A DNA stretch of 64,000 bases, taken from contig KQ965733.1 in NCBI GenBank assembly GCA_001574975.1, positions 437,012 to 501,011 on the forward strand, in the 5' to 3' direction. The notes under the pieces are model-generated. The model was not told the DNA's origin. It searched no databases and worked only from the letters and a program-made list of their open reading frames with translations. The translations under genes were made by a program, and so were the position numbers. This document shows positions 22,745 through 33,772 of this stretch, in pieces (the stretch's first letter is position 1; each line of letters starts with the position of its first letter). The stretch comes from Gonapodya prolifera JEL478. Lineage: Eukaryota; Monoblepharomycota; Monoblepharidomycetes; Monoblepharidales; Gonapodyaceae.

Positions 22745-24006
22745 ATGCAGCCGGAGCGACACAATCCTCCTGCCTTGACGCCGGCACTTCCTTGGAGTAA
22801 TTCAACACGCTTCTCCGGCCAACATTACCATCTTCCTCCGACCTCAAGCTCACAATTCCGACCGCCGGGTACAAGCGCCGACCTGCGAACAGAGCTTGCC
22901 GGTTTTTTGAACGCATACAGTCACACGCAGCGCGTGTTTGTGCGCTCGCTGCAATGGCTGTCTATGTCGGGAGCTATTGAGGACGCAGTTCGGGGCGATG
23001 CGCGAATTCCGCTGGTGGAGACCATTCGGCCACTTCTTCTGATGACCGGGCCAGACGATCAGGACGACGTTGCCGCCGTGGCGCAGATCATCTGGGCTGT
23101 GAGCTCTACACGACCTGGTTCAATACCGGAAGCGCCGGGAGGGTCCTCGATGACGCCCCCTGCTCCCTCGGCGGAGGCCGCGGCCCCGATACAAACAACG
23201 CCTCACGTGCAAGTGAGAAGTCTCTTACGGACGTTTGATTTGTGGAGAATAAATTTGGTGAACGAGTTGTCGCGGAACGTGGACTATGTTCGGCAGATAG
23301 TGTCGGAGGACAATGCGACCGCCCAAGTCGTCAGGCAGCGACTGTACATGTTTGAGCAGGACAACTTGAGCGAGGTGAGGGACCGCGCCTCGACACTGGT
23401 CGGGCTGCTATTCCCTTCACAAAGCGAGGAAATCTTGCAAACCCAGGAGCAACCGGAAGAAGGTGAGGGGTAAAGTTCACGTCCGGGTTGTGCTGTTCAT
23501 GGCACACTCATAAAGGTTGTGCGTTTCCTGCGCTTGGCCGGAAATCGGTTTTGTAGTGCCCAGAGTTCCGTTGATTCGGACACGGTCCATGCCCCTGTGG
23601 GTATCCTTGCATTCCCTTGCTATCATTGACTTCTGAAAGTCACGTCTCTTTTAGAGCGCTTGAAGAGACCAGCAGCGAAAGTAGCGCCCGCCAACGGCAC
23701 CGCGGAAAGGGCCGCTCGCTTTCAGCGGACGACCCCAAGATGTTTACCGGTCCTTCTGTATTAAGCACAGAAGGAAGTTCTGCAACCTTGACCAACCAAC
23801 CGAGTGATGTTCCGAAATGCGCCCGCTGTGGGAGCACAACATCTCCTCTTTGGAGATCAGGGCCTCACGATTCAAAGTATGTTCGCGTGCGTTTGTGGTT
23901 GTAACGCACACTTAATTTCCCTCCCTCTAAACAACACAGACTCTGCAACGCTTGTGGCTTGCGCTATCTGAGGCACAAAGCCAAGTTCAAGAAGAAAAGT
24001 CACTGA
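22745..24006 (+). CDS. GATA-type zinc-finger protein
   Basis: Exons 22745-23462, 23657-23876 and 23940-24006 give about 334 residues. The only recognisable fold is at the C-terminus: CARCGSTTSPLWRSGPH, then LCNACGLRYL after intron 2, followed by a basic tail RHKAKFKKKSH. This is the single GATA finger (CxxC...CNAC) that binds WGATAR DNA in fungal nitrogen, light and development regulators. The finger sits at the extreme end of the protein, with only about 17 residues after the last Cys. The N-terminal 240 residues are helical with no known domain (a conserved-looking block is FVRSLQWLSMSG). Intron 1 is 194 nt and its acceptor is inferred from phase. Confidence 0.8.
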
Positions 24007-24327
24007 AACGAAACGGAGCGGGGCGATTATACCCTCCCACTTGCATGGAAAAACTCTAAATTTTGCACATTGCAAGGCAACGGCACATAGACATAGATAG
24101 ACTATTCTTGAAATATATTACAAAGTTACCGCATGTAGAAACTTTATTTGCGTGTCATGCAGTCAAGCAAACATCCTGCACCCTATGACGGACGCCCGTG
24201 TAAAAATTTGAGCGCAAATTCGCGATACAATGATCGTCGAAACGTTCACCGCTCAATCTTTGAGTCAAACAGTCAAGCAAACATCTTCCATAACGGCAGT
24301 ACATATATTCTCTGAGTTCAAAACTTG
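24007..24327. other. Convergent intergenic stretch with a 16-bp direct repeat
   Basis: Between the 3' ends of the GATA and TOE1-like genes. CAGTCAAGCAAACATC occurs twice (24160-24175 and 24270-24285). Otherwise only 3' UTR-like AT-rich sequence. Confidence 0.6.
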
Positions 24328-26331
24328 TCATACACCACTCATCGTAACGCTCGTTGCCCAATTTCCCCAATGCTTCCACTTCTCTCGGTGCCCTTCACCG
24401 CTTTTCCCAAGTGCTCCCCGCCGCAACAGGAGCGGCTGGTCTTTCCCGCTCAAATACACCTTGTTGCGGTACTTGTCCCACCCAGATGGAAGATCGTTTG
24501 GATCCCACGTCTTGGACACGGGCGCTCCCGGCGTGCAGTGCAGCAGGCGTTGGAAGGCAAAGACAAAGGCAGTCATGTACGAGTCCAGCGCGGCGGAATG
24601 CGCAGACGTGGGATGGACACGAGCGCTGGCATCGGCGTCGTCCGAGGTACTGACAGCCCAATTGTCAGCCAGCCGTGGTCGCTTCACAACGGACTCTGGC
24701 GCGGTCGATCTCGATCTCTTCGACCCTGTTTGTGGGGCCATCTTCTTACCAGGCGCATCCAAGCTCTCGGGTTCGATATCCTCCAGTCTCGGCACCTTGC
24801 GCTTCTCCTCGTCCCAATCCATGGCGACGTCAAGGTCGTGGCTTTTCTGGCATGCTCGGCCGTCTTTGCAAAACCCATGGTGAGCGTAGCTGGCGCAATA
24901 GGGCAGGTCGCGGAGGTTCTTGGGACCAGAGGACGCTGACGCAATTTCGGTGTGTTGAACTGGTGGCGGTGGAATCGGCGTGGGCGGTGGAGGTGGCGGC
25001 GCCAACGGCTCTGCGACATGAAAGCGAAGAAAGGGGAGTCGAAGATGGCGGCGCCGAGTGTTCAGACGTTCACTGGCAAGGCGAAATTGGTTTCCACACC
25101 ATCCAACGTCGCAATTCAATTCGACAATTTTACCCACTATTTCCGAAAGAGAAAGCCTAAGAAGCTGCTTTCCTCTCGCTCCCACGACTTTCCCAGATCC
25201 GCCCCCGCCTTGCTCCCAAGGTCGAGGCTGTCCTCCGTTTCACCGTACTCCGCAACATACTTGGTATCCCACCAGCCCCCTCCTCCGGCCGCCTCTGCAA
25301 GGTCCCCTGCAAATTCCTCAAGCGTGCGAGGCAGAGACGCATACAGGTGGTGATGGAGGAACATCAAGTCAAGTATGCCGTTGTGAAAAACAATGGGAAC
25401 ATGACGTGCGTGGGCCGCCCGAAGCAGTCGCATAACGAGCATTCTTAGAGGATGGAGAGGGGTGCTCAAATTCGGGGTGGGAGGAGGCGGGGGCTTTGGT
25501 GGGACCGCTCCACCTTTCCGTCCGGCCATTTCTTGATGAGCATGAGCGTGCGCTACACCATCATCACCCGGCAGGTACGGAATGCCTAGAATAAATTGGC
25601 GATTGAAGTCATGTCCGTGAGTTGCGAGAAATGCCGCCGAGCTCGGAGAAATGAGGTGGGAGTCCTGGAGTTAAAGAACCAATCAAAATCAGTAAAGAAT
25701 TGAATTTATCAAAAGTAAGGGAAGGTCATGTCCTTGAGCGGTGGCACGACCGACGTTGGTTGGCAACGCAATTCCAACTTTCAATAAGCAGCAACGTTGC
25801 AAGTCACAGGACACGTTACGCGTTGCAAAGTAACCCACCTCGCGTAAAGTCAGAAATTCAAAATTATGAACCGAAAAGTCAATTCCGTTCGAATCCTATT
25901 GGTTGTGAATGGTGGACAAGAGACGCTGGGTGTTCAGACTAAATTTGCAGGATTCAAGGACAAATTCAGCAACGAACCTCATCTTCCGGTTGCAATGTAT
26001 GCGCTCCGTGGTTAGACGCTCGGTCGCCAGTGTCTCGCAACACGACGGTCAGTCCAAGACCGACGAGGCCATGACCCATCACGATCCCACGGATCTGCTT
26101 GTATCGTTCCTGAATATTCTTCTCGCGAAAGACCGAGGAGCCAGGGCCTGTTCCCATTCCGGAAAACTCAGTGTCCAAAGACAAGAAAACCAAGTCTGAT
26201 CTGTCGAGCAGTTTCGCGAGAACGGGAGCGATGGCATCGAGCGAGAGCCGCGACACTTGGGTTGGGAAGGGAATGGAGGTCGAGTGCGGGTATCGCGGAA
26301 CTGAATTGGGCGGGGATGTCGATGAATCCAT
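24328..26331 (-). CDS. TOE1: TOE1-like CAF1-family 3' exonuclease (snRNA deadenylase)
   Basis: Exons 26331-25978, 25895-25839, 25664-25138 and 25072-24328 give 560 residues, near the TOE1 family length. The DEDD nuclease residues are visible: FLSLDTEFSGM (Asp-x-Glu, motif I), FHNGILDLMFL (motif II Asp) and HSAALDSYMTAF (motif III region with a preceding His and Asp). Between them are FNRQFILGIPYLPGDD and WDTKYVAEY, both typical of CAF1 nucleases. After a Pro-rich linker comes a CCCH zinc finger (CASYAHHGFC ... CQKSH), as in TOE1, where it sits just before the last nuclease motif. TOE1 trims the 3' tails of small nuclear and telomerase RNAs in Cajal bodies. The gene is divergent from the next one to the right. 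Confidence 0.85.
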
Positions 26332-26762
26332 GAATGCGCAGTTGAATGGGTTACTGCTACGGTCACACACCGGGCTGTGGCACAGCAACACGGCTGCTCG
26401 CAACGAGCGGCGCTCACAGAAGAGACAAGGCGGGCGCTTCTCCACTCCCCTATCGCGATCGCTCACTCCTTTCGGGGGGGGGGGGGGGGGGGGAAGGTCT
26501 ACGGGTTGTATATACGTCTCATCTGGCACAATTATTATTGAATCATAGCTGTAGTACATCATCCCGGTTGCACGGAGCAAAAGAAGTACTTTATCGACAA
26601 ATCTCGCTCCATATTGACTAACGGAGATGAAGCTAAGACGAGAGGCCACGATCACATCTCCGGGCCGCATATGAAAATGTGGCGAGTGCACGCACTCGCC
26701 AAACGACGGGTGTTAAGAAGCACCAACCAAGTGGATGCAAACGCTTTTCACATCGGGTCCAA
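26332..26762. promoter_or_regulatory. Divergent intergenic region with a G20 tract
   Basis: Between the start of the TOE1-like gene (minus) and of the unknown gene (plus). It contains an uninterrupted run of 20 G residues (26474-26493) about 140 bp upstream of the TOE1 start. That both genes are driven from here is an inference from layout. Confidence 0.5.
26474..26493 (+). repeat. Homopolymer run of 20 G
   Basis: An unbroken G20 on the plus strand. Such a tract can form a G-quadruplex and is prone to slippage, so its exact length in the assembly should be treated with care. Confidence 0.95.
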
Positions 26763-27580
26763 ATGCCTGTTTTAGAGCTCTTGCAGGAGGTGCTGTATTT
26801 TGCTTCTTGCATGCATGTGCTGAAGACATCTCATACGTACAACAGGCAAAAGGCCTTTACGCCCAAATTAACGAAGAGATTTTCGAGAATCTCCTTCCTC
26901 TGGAGATGATGATTCTTATGAAGGAGAGTTTGGGAAAGGGTGTCCGAGGGCGATTCGTCTGGGGTTCGAAAATGTGAGCTGTTCTCTCCCTTCCGTGATG
27001 ACTTGAAACCCAACAAATCATTTTTATAGGCGAATCGAGATCTGCAGTGCTGAAGTCAAAGATTTACGTGAGGACTTCTTCCCGATATTAATTTCTTCTT
27101 TGTATTCTTATTGACCTTCTTGTTAATAGCAACCTTGACGGACGTTTTGACGGAGGAGATGTGCGTTGCCGCCAGCCACATTCAAGAGTCAAGCCAATTG
27201 GCTCCTCGTGTGCGAGCTCCCGATATTGATACCAGGTGTGTTTTCAGGAAACAAGTTAACTGAAATACGTAGCCTTCTCACACCACCATTTCCAATGCAC
27301 AAGCATCGACGGTATCACCACAGAGCCACTTTCGGGAACACAATGTGACAGAGCTGACTTGCGCCTGGGAAAGGGACCTGTGACGCCGGTTACACGAAGA
27401 CTCGACCGGTTGATTGCGCCAGAAGGGAGAACGCGAGGAAGGTATGTCACGACGTCGACGGAGTTGTTGAATTCGAGTACAAACTCCGTATGCCATAGGT
27501 GGAACAAAACAAACCAGAAGTTCGCACTCTCTCTCCTCGCCGAGATGGAGGAGGGGTATTCGGAGTCAGAGAACTTTTAG
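26763..27580 (+). CDS. Small six-exon protein of unknown function
   Basis: I do not recognise this protein. Exons 26763-26789, 26846-26973, 27030-27067, 27130-27235, 27304-27441 and 27499-27580 sum to 519 nt and give 172 residues with good GT-AG sites and matching phases, which makes the gene real. The N-terminal half is helical (NEEIFENLLPLEMMILMKE, then LPTLTDVLTEEMCVAASHIQ). The middle is polar. The C-terminus (PVTRRLDRLIAPEGRTRGRW, then KFALSLLAEMEEGY) is basic then acidic and could be a conserved binding helix. The size and layout recall small kinetochore or complex-adaptor subunits, but no motif proves it. The first 27-nt exon is the weakest part of the model. Confidence 0.55.
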
Positions 27581-27791
27581 CTACTCCTAGGTGGTGAGGA
27601 GGGGGTAATCGGAGACAGAAAAAATTCCATTTAACCACAGCCACTTCCGTATTAGTGACACGCTCCTATGCTATATGTACGTAATTGCAATCATGCATTA
27701 TAGGCACCCACGCACGAAAGTAGAGGATGCATTCCGTGTTGCATAAAAAGAATCGTCCCCAAAAAACGACATGGTCCATTAAAGTAATCAC

Positions 27792-29100
27792 TCAATAGCC
27801 TCTCCCGACTTGTGGAGCAGAGCCTCTCTTGTGAACTGGCACAGGCTGGCCACCATATCCTTGCGGTGGCGGTCCACCATACCCTCCGTTAGGTGGAGAG
27901 GCGTCCCCCGGCCCAGGGGCAGCACTGCTCGAACGGTGATGAGCGTGGTCCCCCGGATAGCTGTTCGGCGATCGACTTGTTTGATATGGTGGAGCAGGGC
28001 GGCCAACCCCCCGAGGGGGCTCGGCACTTGAATTTTGCGGAGCGTTCATCGCATAAGGTGGCCGCGATACAGGATATGACGCCGCAGGCGGAGGGTTATG
28101 GCTTGGTGCGGGATACGAGGACGCTCGCGGCGGCCCGTTTACCGGGCGAGGCGGAGCGTACGCTTGTTGTTGCGGCGGTGGCTTGTACGAAGGTTGTTGG
28201 TATCCTGCAGGTGGGGGAGGCTGCGATTGATAGTTCCGGCGGGGAGAATTCGGGGCAGGGGAAGAGGAAGAAGATTGGTAGCGTGGTTGAGGTGGACCAG
28301 GGTACCCAGGAGGTTGGCTGCTTCGACCAGGCGCGGGGTAAGATCCACCTTGGGGGAACTGGTTTGGAGGTGGGGTGCGAATCACTGGGGCAGGCCTGAA
28401 GGAGGGGAGGCAAAATCAATCATCAGGAACAAAACATTCGAAGAGACATAATACACTAGTACGGCCTTGGAAGTAGCCCCGTATTACTCGCGCAGTCGCC
28501 CACGGGGCCGTCCGTCTACAAGCGACTGGACAAAGGTACTCACGCCGGTGCCGGTGGTGGTGGGGCCAGTTTAACCCACTTCTCGACTTGTTTCCCGGTG
28601 TTGTCCGTGTAGCCGACGCAATGACCTTGTTTTTGGGTGGCATGGAATTGAGGGGACCGAACGTCAGACGAAGAAAGCCACCACAAGTGTGAAGGTGTCA
28701 ACCGAGACCAGTGATCCCGCGAAACTGCCGTCGATGCGCTCTCCGCGATCCTTTATATCCCTGGTATGAAAGCACAGCATCACCACGTTCTCGTTGAGTG
28801 ATAGGGTCACCTTCAAGATCCAACCGTTCCGCATGACTGCCCAAATTCATCTCCCGAGTCCACTGCAAGCACAAGGGTCGCGGGCGCCATCGTCTCCTTC
28901 TCTTCACGCTCACCTTTCGCCGGATCATACTCGATGATTCGCGCCCTGTTGGAAGAGCCATCCCGATGTGCTATGTCCACAAGGGCACCAATTTCCCAAC
29001 CACCATTAGCTGAAGCAGGAGGAGCTGCAAAGCAGAAACAGTTGAGGCGCGACACAGGTGCCATCGACCCGTCAGTCAGCGTACCGCTTCCGCGTCGCAT
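27792..29100 (-). CDS. Tudor-like domain protein with Pro/Gln-rich tail
   Basis: Exons 29100-29085, 29024-28914, 28625-28544 and 28395-27792 sum to 813 nt and give 270 residues. Residues about 15-70 form a Tudor-like barrel: GWEIGALVDIAHRDG, then RARIIEYDPAKG, then across a 288-nt intron HCVGYTDNTGKQVEKWVKL. Known Tudor and agenet folds share the pattern W-x-G-x-x-V...A-x-I...V-x-Y-x-D...V and bind methylated Lys or Arg. The rest (about 200 residues) is Pro, Gln, Ser and Tyr-rich and disordered, of the kind that drives condensates. The first exon is only 16 nt. The long intron before exon 3 contains further splice-like signals, so alternative forms are possible. Confidence 0.65.
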
Positions 29101-29631
29101 GGAGGAAGGGTGGCGAGCGAGGGGCGATTTGCCTTGATGTGGCGACTGCTACGGTTGGTTCTCCCGCCCTTGCACGGTCGCCACCAAATATGTAGAAGAC
29201 CACAATTTAGGCATAGGGGTGATGAAGAAAACTTTTCGCACGCTGTCTTCTCAAACATGCCTGGTTTGAGGTGCCAATCTTAACCATCAGGAATATTATG
29301 ATACTTCACATTGTGGGAGAGTGAAAACTTTATTACTCAAGAGGAAATTCATCGTCACAAGGGAAAAAAGTGTGGCAACCTTGAAGAACAAAGCAAATTT
29401 GAATTCGCCCTTGAGTTGTGAGATCACACGAACGACTAGTCTCCCGAGTCGATCGGTTGTACAAAACCAACAATCCCAGCCTGCTCACGACCTACGTCAG
29501 CTACCCACTCTTTCTACGAACGTGGCTTCTTCCACCAGAGGCCCGGACCGACGCCACCAAAGGAGGTCATAGAAATCGCCTCCTCGAGCCTGCTCTCCAT
29601 CGAATCTCAGGACCCTCCACTTGCACCACCC
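29101..29631. other. Divergent intergenic region
   Basis: About 530 bases between the starts of the Tudor-like gene (minus) and the Josephin gene (plus). No gene is supported; it should hold both promoters. Confidence 0.55.
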
Positions 29632-31082
29632 ATGGCATCGGCGTCGCAGGAACCGTCATCCGTGTCACCAGAATCGCCACCGTCGCAGCCCAACGGCTCG
29701 GCACCTCAGGACTCGTCAGGTTCTGTGGCATCAATCCCACCGAGGCAGGTCCAGTTGCAGGGTGGGGTCACGGTCCCGTACCATGAACAGCAGTTTTTTT
29801 ATTGTTGCGCAATGGTGAGGATCCCGGGCGACGTAAAAAGGCTGAGGCCCTTTGGAAATGGGTCGAGGGATTGATGGAGAGAGCAGGTGGAACCCGGACT
29901 TGCACTTGCAGCTTGCAGGGGATGCAGAATGGAAGCTCACAAACCTGGAGTACGAAAGTGGAGGAAGCGCAATCATTTCTACTCTGTCGAACAAACCATT
30001 TGACGATTAGTGTCTCCTTCACCCCATCCCATAATAGCACGCCGTGAACTGCGCGCTCCAGAAGCGCGTCTACTACAAGCGAGATTTCGACCGTGTCGCG
30101 GAACGCCTGCACAAGGAGACGAGGAGGGTCCAACCGTTCCCGTGGAACGTTGTGAATCCTCACAAAAGTTTGCTGTGAGTGTTGGCTCGTGATAATGACC
30201 GGGCAGTCGTTTCGGGGGGATTGGTGCGATGGTACCGGGCAGTCGTGAGCTTTACTTGTGATACAGAGTGGTTGGTTTCGTGGGAGACGTGAACCGACCA
30301 CCGCAAAACAGAAGGAACGATGGAATTTACCGGAGCAAGACCTACAGATATCGTCGAACGTTTTGCGGCCGATGTTCTCTATCTCACTACTCACGCCGCC
30401 TCGCCCCAAACGCTGTTGTTGCAAACCCATGTTGTTCACATTATCGCCTTCACATTTCGCTTTATCAGTGGAGTAGGGAATTACGATGTCAATGTAATTT
30501 CGCGGTCACTGGAAGAGCATGGATTTGAACTCCAATGGTGGGACTTGCGAAAGTGTAAGTATGCGATATTTGATAGCGCCAACTTGAGCTGATGTTTCTT
30601 TTGTTCCCAAAAAATCTCCTGATGCCCTCAAACCAGCTTTCACACTGGTGCCCTTTTCCAGCGCATCGTTTCTGGCTCTTCTTATAAACACCGCCTCAGC
30701 CGATCTTCTTTCCTCTCACCACTTCTGGACGATCCGCGAATACCCCCGACACTCCAACACATGGTGGACACTGGACTCGAAGCAGGAGAAACCAGACCGA
30801 ATCGGCGACTTGGATGCACTGTTAGGAATGCTGAATATGCTCAAAGCTGCGAAGAGGGAATTACAAGTCATGGTTGTCGTTGCGAAGCAAAAGGAAGATG
30901 TCCCAACGTCGGGACCGGCGGACGGAGCGAATGTATCCTCTTCGCAAGAGGTTGAGGCAGACGCGGAGGAGCGGGAGAGGAGCGCGAAGCTGGAGAAGCA
31001 GCACCCAATGCCGTATGAAATAGCGATGGAAAGACGTGGTTCTGGATATGCCGCCGTCTTCGCGACTCAGGGAAAGGGATAA
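29632..31082 (+). CDS. Josephin-domain deubiquitinase (JOSD1/2-like)
   Basis: Exons 29632-29814, 30038-30174, 30469-30554 and 30637-31082 give 283 residues. The Josephin catalytic layout is clear. Residues about 50-65 read VPYHEQQ then CCAMHAVN across intron 1, matching the active-site CAxHAxN motif. LNPHxSLL-type NPHKSLL follows, then GVGNYDVNVISRSLEEHGF, the family hallmark, and WWDLRK. HHFWTIRE supplies the catalytic His, and WWTLDSK the DSK strand. A 60-residue Ser/Pro-rich leader and a 60-residue acidic tail flank the domain. Josephins cut ubiquitin chains or mono-ubiquitin, and JOSD1 acts at membranes. A 34-nt intron with an acceptor at 30588 would also keep frame but is too short to be likely. 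Confidence 0.85.
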
Positions 31083-31498
31083 CCATGAGGTAGCCATAAG
31101 ACTTTCAATGCAAATAATTGGACGGTGTTTATGGGCGGTGGCTGAATGGCAATTGATATGATATGTTAATAATTTTTGAGTTTCTAGCCACACATATTTT
31201 CTACTTTTACTTTTACTGTCGAGTCCAGATTTCTTCCGAATTAGGAAGCCGATCAACTTCGATGACGGGTGCGCCCTCGCCCCAAGCCACAATTTGCGGC
31301 CGAGGCTTCTCCTTCTTTTCACATTTATCAGTTGTCCTTTCGCAGCCCACTCCAGACTCGATCGCATCAGGTGAGCCCGCAGCTGACAGCGTGTGCCTGG
31401 ATTCGCCTGCGTCTGTGCTCACCGGCATTTGGTCGCACACCCCTGGCACCCTTGCCATCTCCTCTCCCCCACTCCCGCTCCCCCTACGCCATCGCAGA
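31083..31498. other. Intergenic region upstream of the secreted protein
   Basis: About 415 bases. The last 170 bases are C-rich and look like 5' UTR/promoter. No gene is supported. Confidence 0.5.
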
Positions 31499-32896
31499 AT
31501 GTCTGCGCACTCCCAGTCTTCTGTCTCTCGCCTTCTGACGGCAGCCGCTCTAGTGGCCGCTCCGCTCCTTGCTGCCGCCCAGACCTACAACCCGGCGACC
31601 TGCACCGGAGCGGATTATCCTGTCATCGTCAACTTACCCGCTGGATCCAACATCACCATTCCTGGAGGTGTCATCGGAACGAGCAGTGAGTCTTCGTAGA
31701 CGGACAACCACTCTGAGAGTTGTACTTTTCGAATCTGTGGCATTCAATGTGGAACCGGACTGGAGACCACATAGTACCATCCTAAGACCAGTCCACACTA
31801 TTCCTTCGCTCTATCTGGGACAGGAATGCTCTCGCAAGGACAGGAAATTAGTCCAAATCAGTTATTCCGCATGATGGGGCCATACTTGCGAGTCACGTTA
31901 TTGATTTACCAACCTCGCTTCTTCTCCCAATCTTCGATATTAAAATTAGCTGGTGCTCTCGGAACGGATGCTGTCACATGGGTCGTCGAGGACGGTGGTG
32001 TCACCGTGAACCCCAACCCCGCCTACCTGCCCAACGACAACTTCTGGTTCTACAAGTTTGACACCGCCGAGTGTTTCGACATCACTCAATGGAACACAAT
32101 CGAGTTCGAGTACATGGCACCCGCCGGATCGTCCTTCGGCTGGACCATGACAGTGCACCAGCCCTCGTGCTCCCTCGCTGGACCATTCGGTTGCTTCAAT
32201 GCCACCTACTACTGCCCTAGGGGACCTGGTGAATCTTTCAAGCGACCCTTGTATTTTTTGATTTGGCTGATGTTTTGTCTGCCTCGAAGACACCTCGTAC
32301 CACTTCCTGAACGAGTACACCAAGTCTGGTATAACCGACGGGTCCTGGCAGAAGCTTTCCCTTCCTCTGTACGACTTCCGTACCAACACCGCCGACAACG
32401 CCACGGACTTCTTCCACATTAAGGACTGGTGAGCACATTGTTTCAACGATTTTATGAGTTGGTAATCACGTGACATCTGAATCTCGTTCTCAGGACCTTT
32501 GTCAACATGAACCCCGTTAACGCCACCTATAAATGGCGCAACGTTAAGCTCACTTGCCGCAAGGACTACCCCTCAATTGCCAACATGGGTACCCTTCTTA
32601 CCACCGCAAACCCGAACCCTGCTGGTTTCAGCTGGGACAAGACCGGAGTCGACTTCACTGGAGCGACCGTCGGTACCAAGGTCGCTGTGAACGGCTCCAC
32701 CACTGGAACTGGAACTGCCACTTCCTCCCGCGCTGGGGCTGCGGCTAGCACTACTGCCGGAGGTTCGGCTGCCGCCGGAAGCACTGCGTCGGCGACGTCC
32801 CCTGCCGCAACCAAGCCCGGCTCTGCTAACCGCATCGGTGGATCGTGGAGTGTGGCTGCCCTTGTTGCCGGAGCCGCTGTTGTCCTTGGTCTGTAA
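31499..32896 (+). CDS. Secreted, probably GPI-anchored cell-surface protein
   Basis: Exons 31499-31685, 31950-32228, 32290-32428 and 32494-32896 sum to 1008 nt and give 335 residues. A signal peptide is clear (LLTAAALVAAPLLAAAQT). The mature part holds Cys-paired segments and several N-glycosylation sites (NITI, NATY, NATD, NGST). A beta-rich region (VTWVVEDGGVTV, FEYMAPAGSSFGWTMTVH, WQKLSLPLYDF) resembles carbohydrate-binding jelly rolls, though I cannot name the family. A Ser/Thr/Ala/Gly-rich stalk of about 60 residues precedes a hydrophobic C-terminus (VAALVAGAAVVLGL), which fits a GPI-attachment signal. A cell-wall or adhesion role is an inference. Confidence 0.75.
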
Positions 32897-33772
32897 AGTT
32901 TCACAAACGCAGCGCCGCAATGGGAAACGATTGATTGGGAATACGGTACTGAGTTTTTTAAAGACTTAAGGGCACCATAAATTAGATCATTGTTCCAATC
33001 TTCGTTTGATCGCACCGTTGGTTTTTACACATTTGAGGTTATTGCTAAATACACACCCATGTACTGTGACGGATGCCTTGCGAGTGTGACTGAATTAAAC
33101 ATGGGTGAATGGTTTCTGTCTTTCTGAAGGCGGAAGTGTCTTGAACATCAACTGAAATATTTCGAACACACACTGACACAATACGAATGTCAGTGACACG
33201 GTCGACTTACAATCAATTAACAGATTTTGTACCAGGAGACAGGAGAGTTCGTGGGTGGGAGGGGAGCCCGAATTCATCCACAAGGATTGTGTGCAACCTG
33301 GGCTCCTTCATCTTGCACTATTTTCAGTCCACTGCCCAGCCTGCTTGCATTTGCGGGACTTGACAATCGTATGTCCAATTTGCATGATTCCATTCCCCCC
33401 CTCTACTGTGCCAGTTCTCCCTTTTCACAGTGTATCATGTGACACAAGTACCCGCCTTTGCCACGTATTTCTTCCTGCCCTGAAGCTAAATGCCACAACT
33501 TTTGGAGAGAAGTCGACAGATATGCATTTTTTTTTATCGAAATCAATGGATTACTAGTAATGCTAAGTATGTACCAATCCAAAGCTCGCTGATGGCATGC
33601 AACAGCAAGAGATCGGAGAGTGAGATATTACAGTAAAAATGATTAGGCTGCAGCTTTGTTTAGACGCCCTGATGAGAGTACAAGCTCTCCTAATGAGGCA
33701 CATGGAAATGAAACTTGAATAAGGGCTGAGTGTCGCTTGTCCCCCAACGGAGCCCCCACCACGAAACAAGAC
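32897..33772. other. Intergenic region between the surface protein and V-ATPase E
   Basis: About 880 bases with only short ORFs and no family motif. It should hold the surface-protein 3' UTR and the V-ATPase promoter. Confidence 0.55.

Noticed and set aside
28644-28900. Extra exons within the long Tudor-gene intron
   Set aside because: Splice-like sites exist, but every insertion I tried breaks phase or brings in a stop, while direct joining restores the barrel.
30320-30592. Reading straight through Josephin intron 2 as coding
   Set aside because: The frame is open by chance. Removing the intron joins NPHKSLL to GVGNYDVNVI exactly as in the Josephin family.
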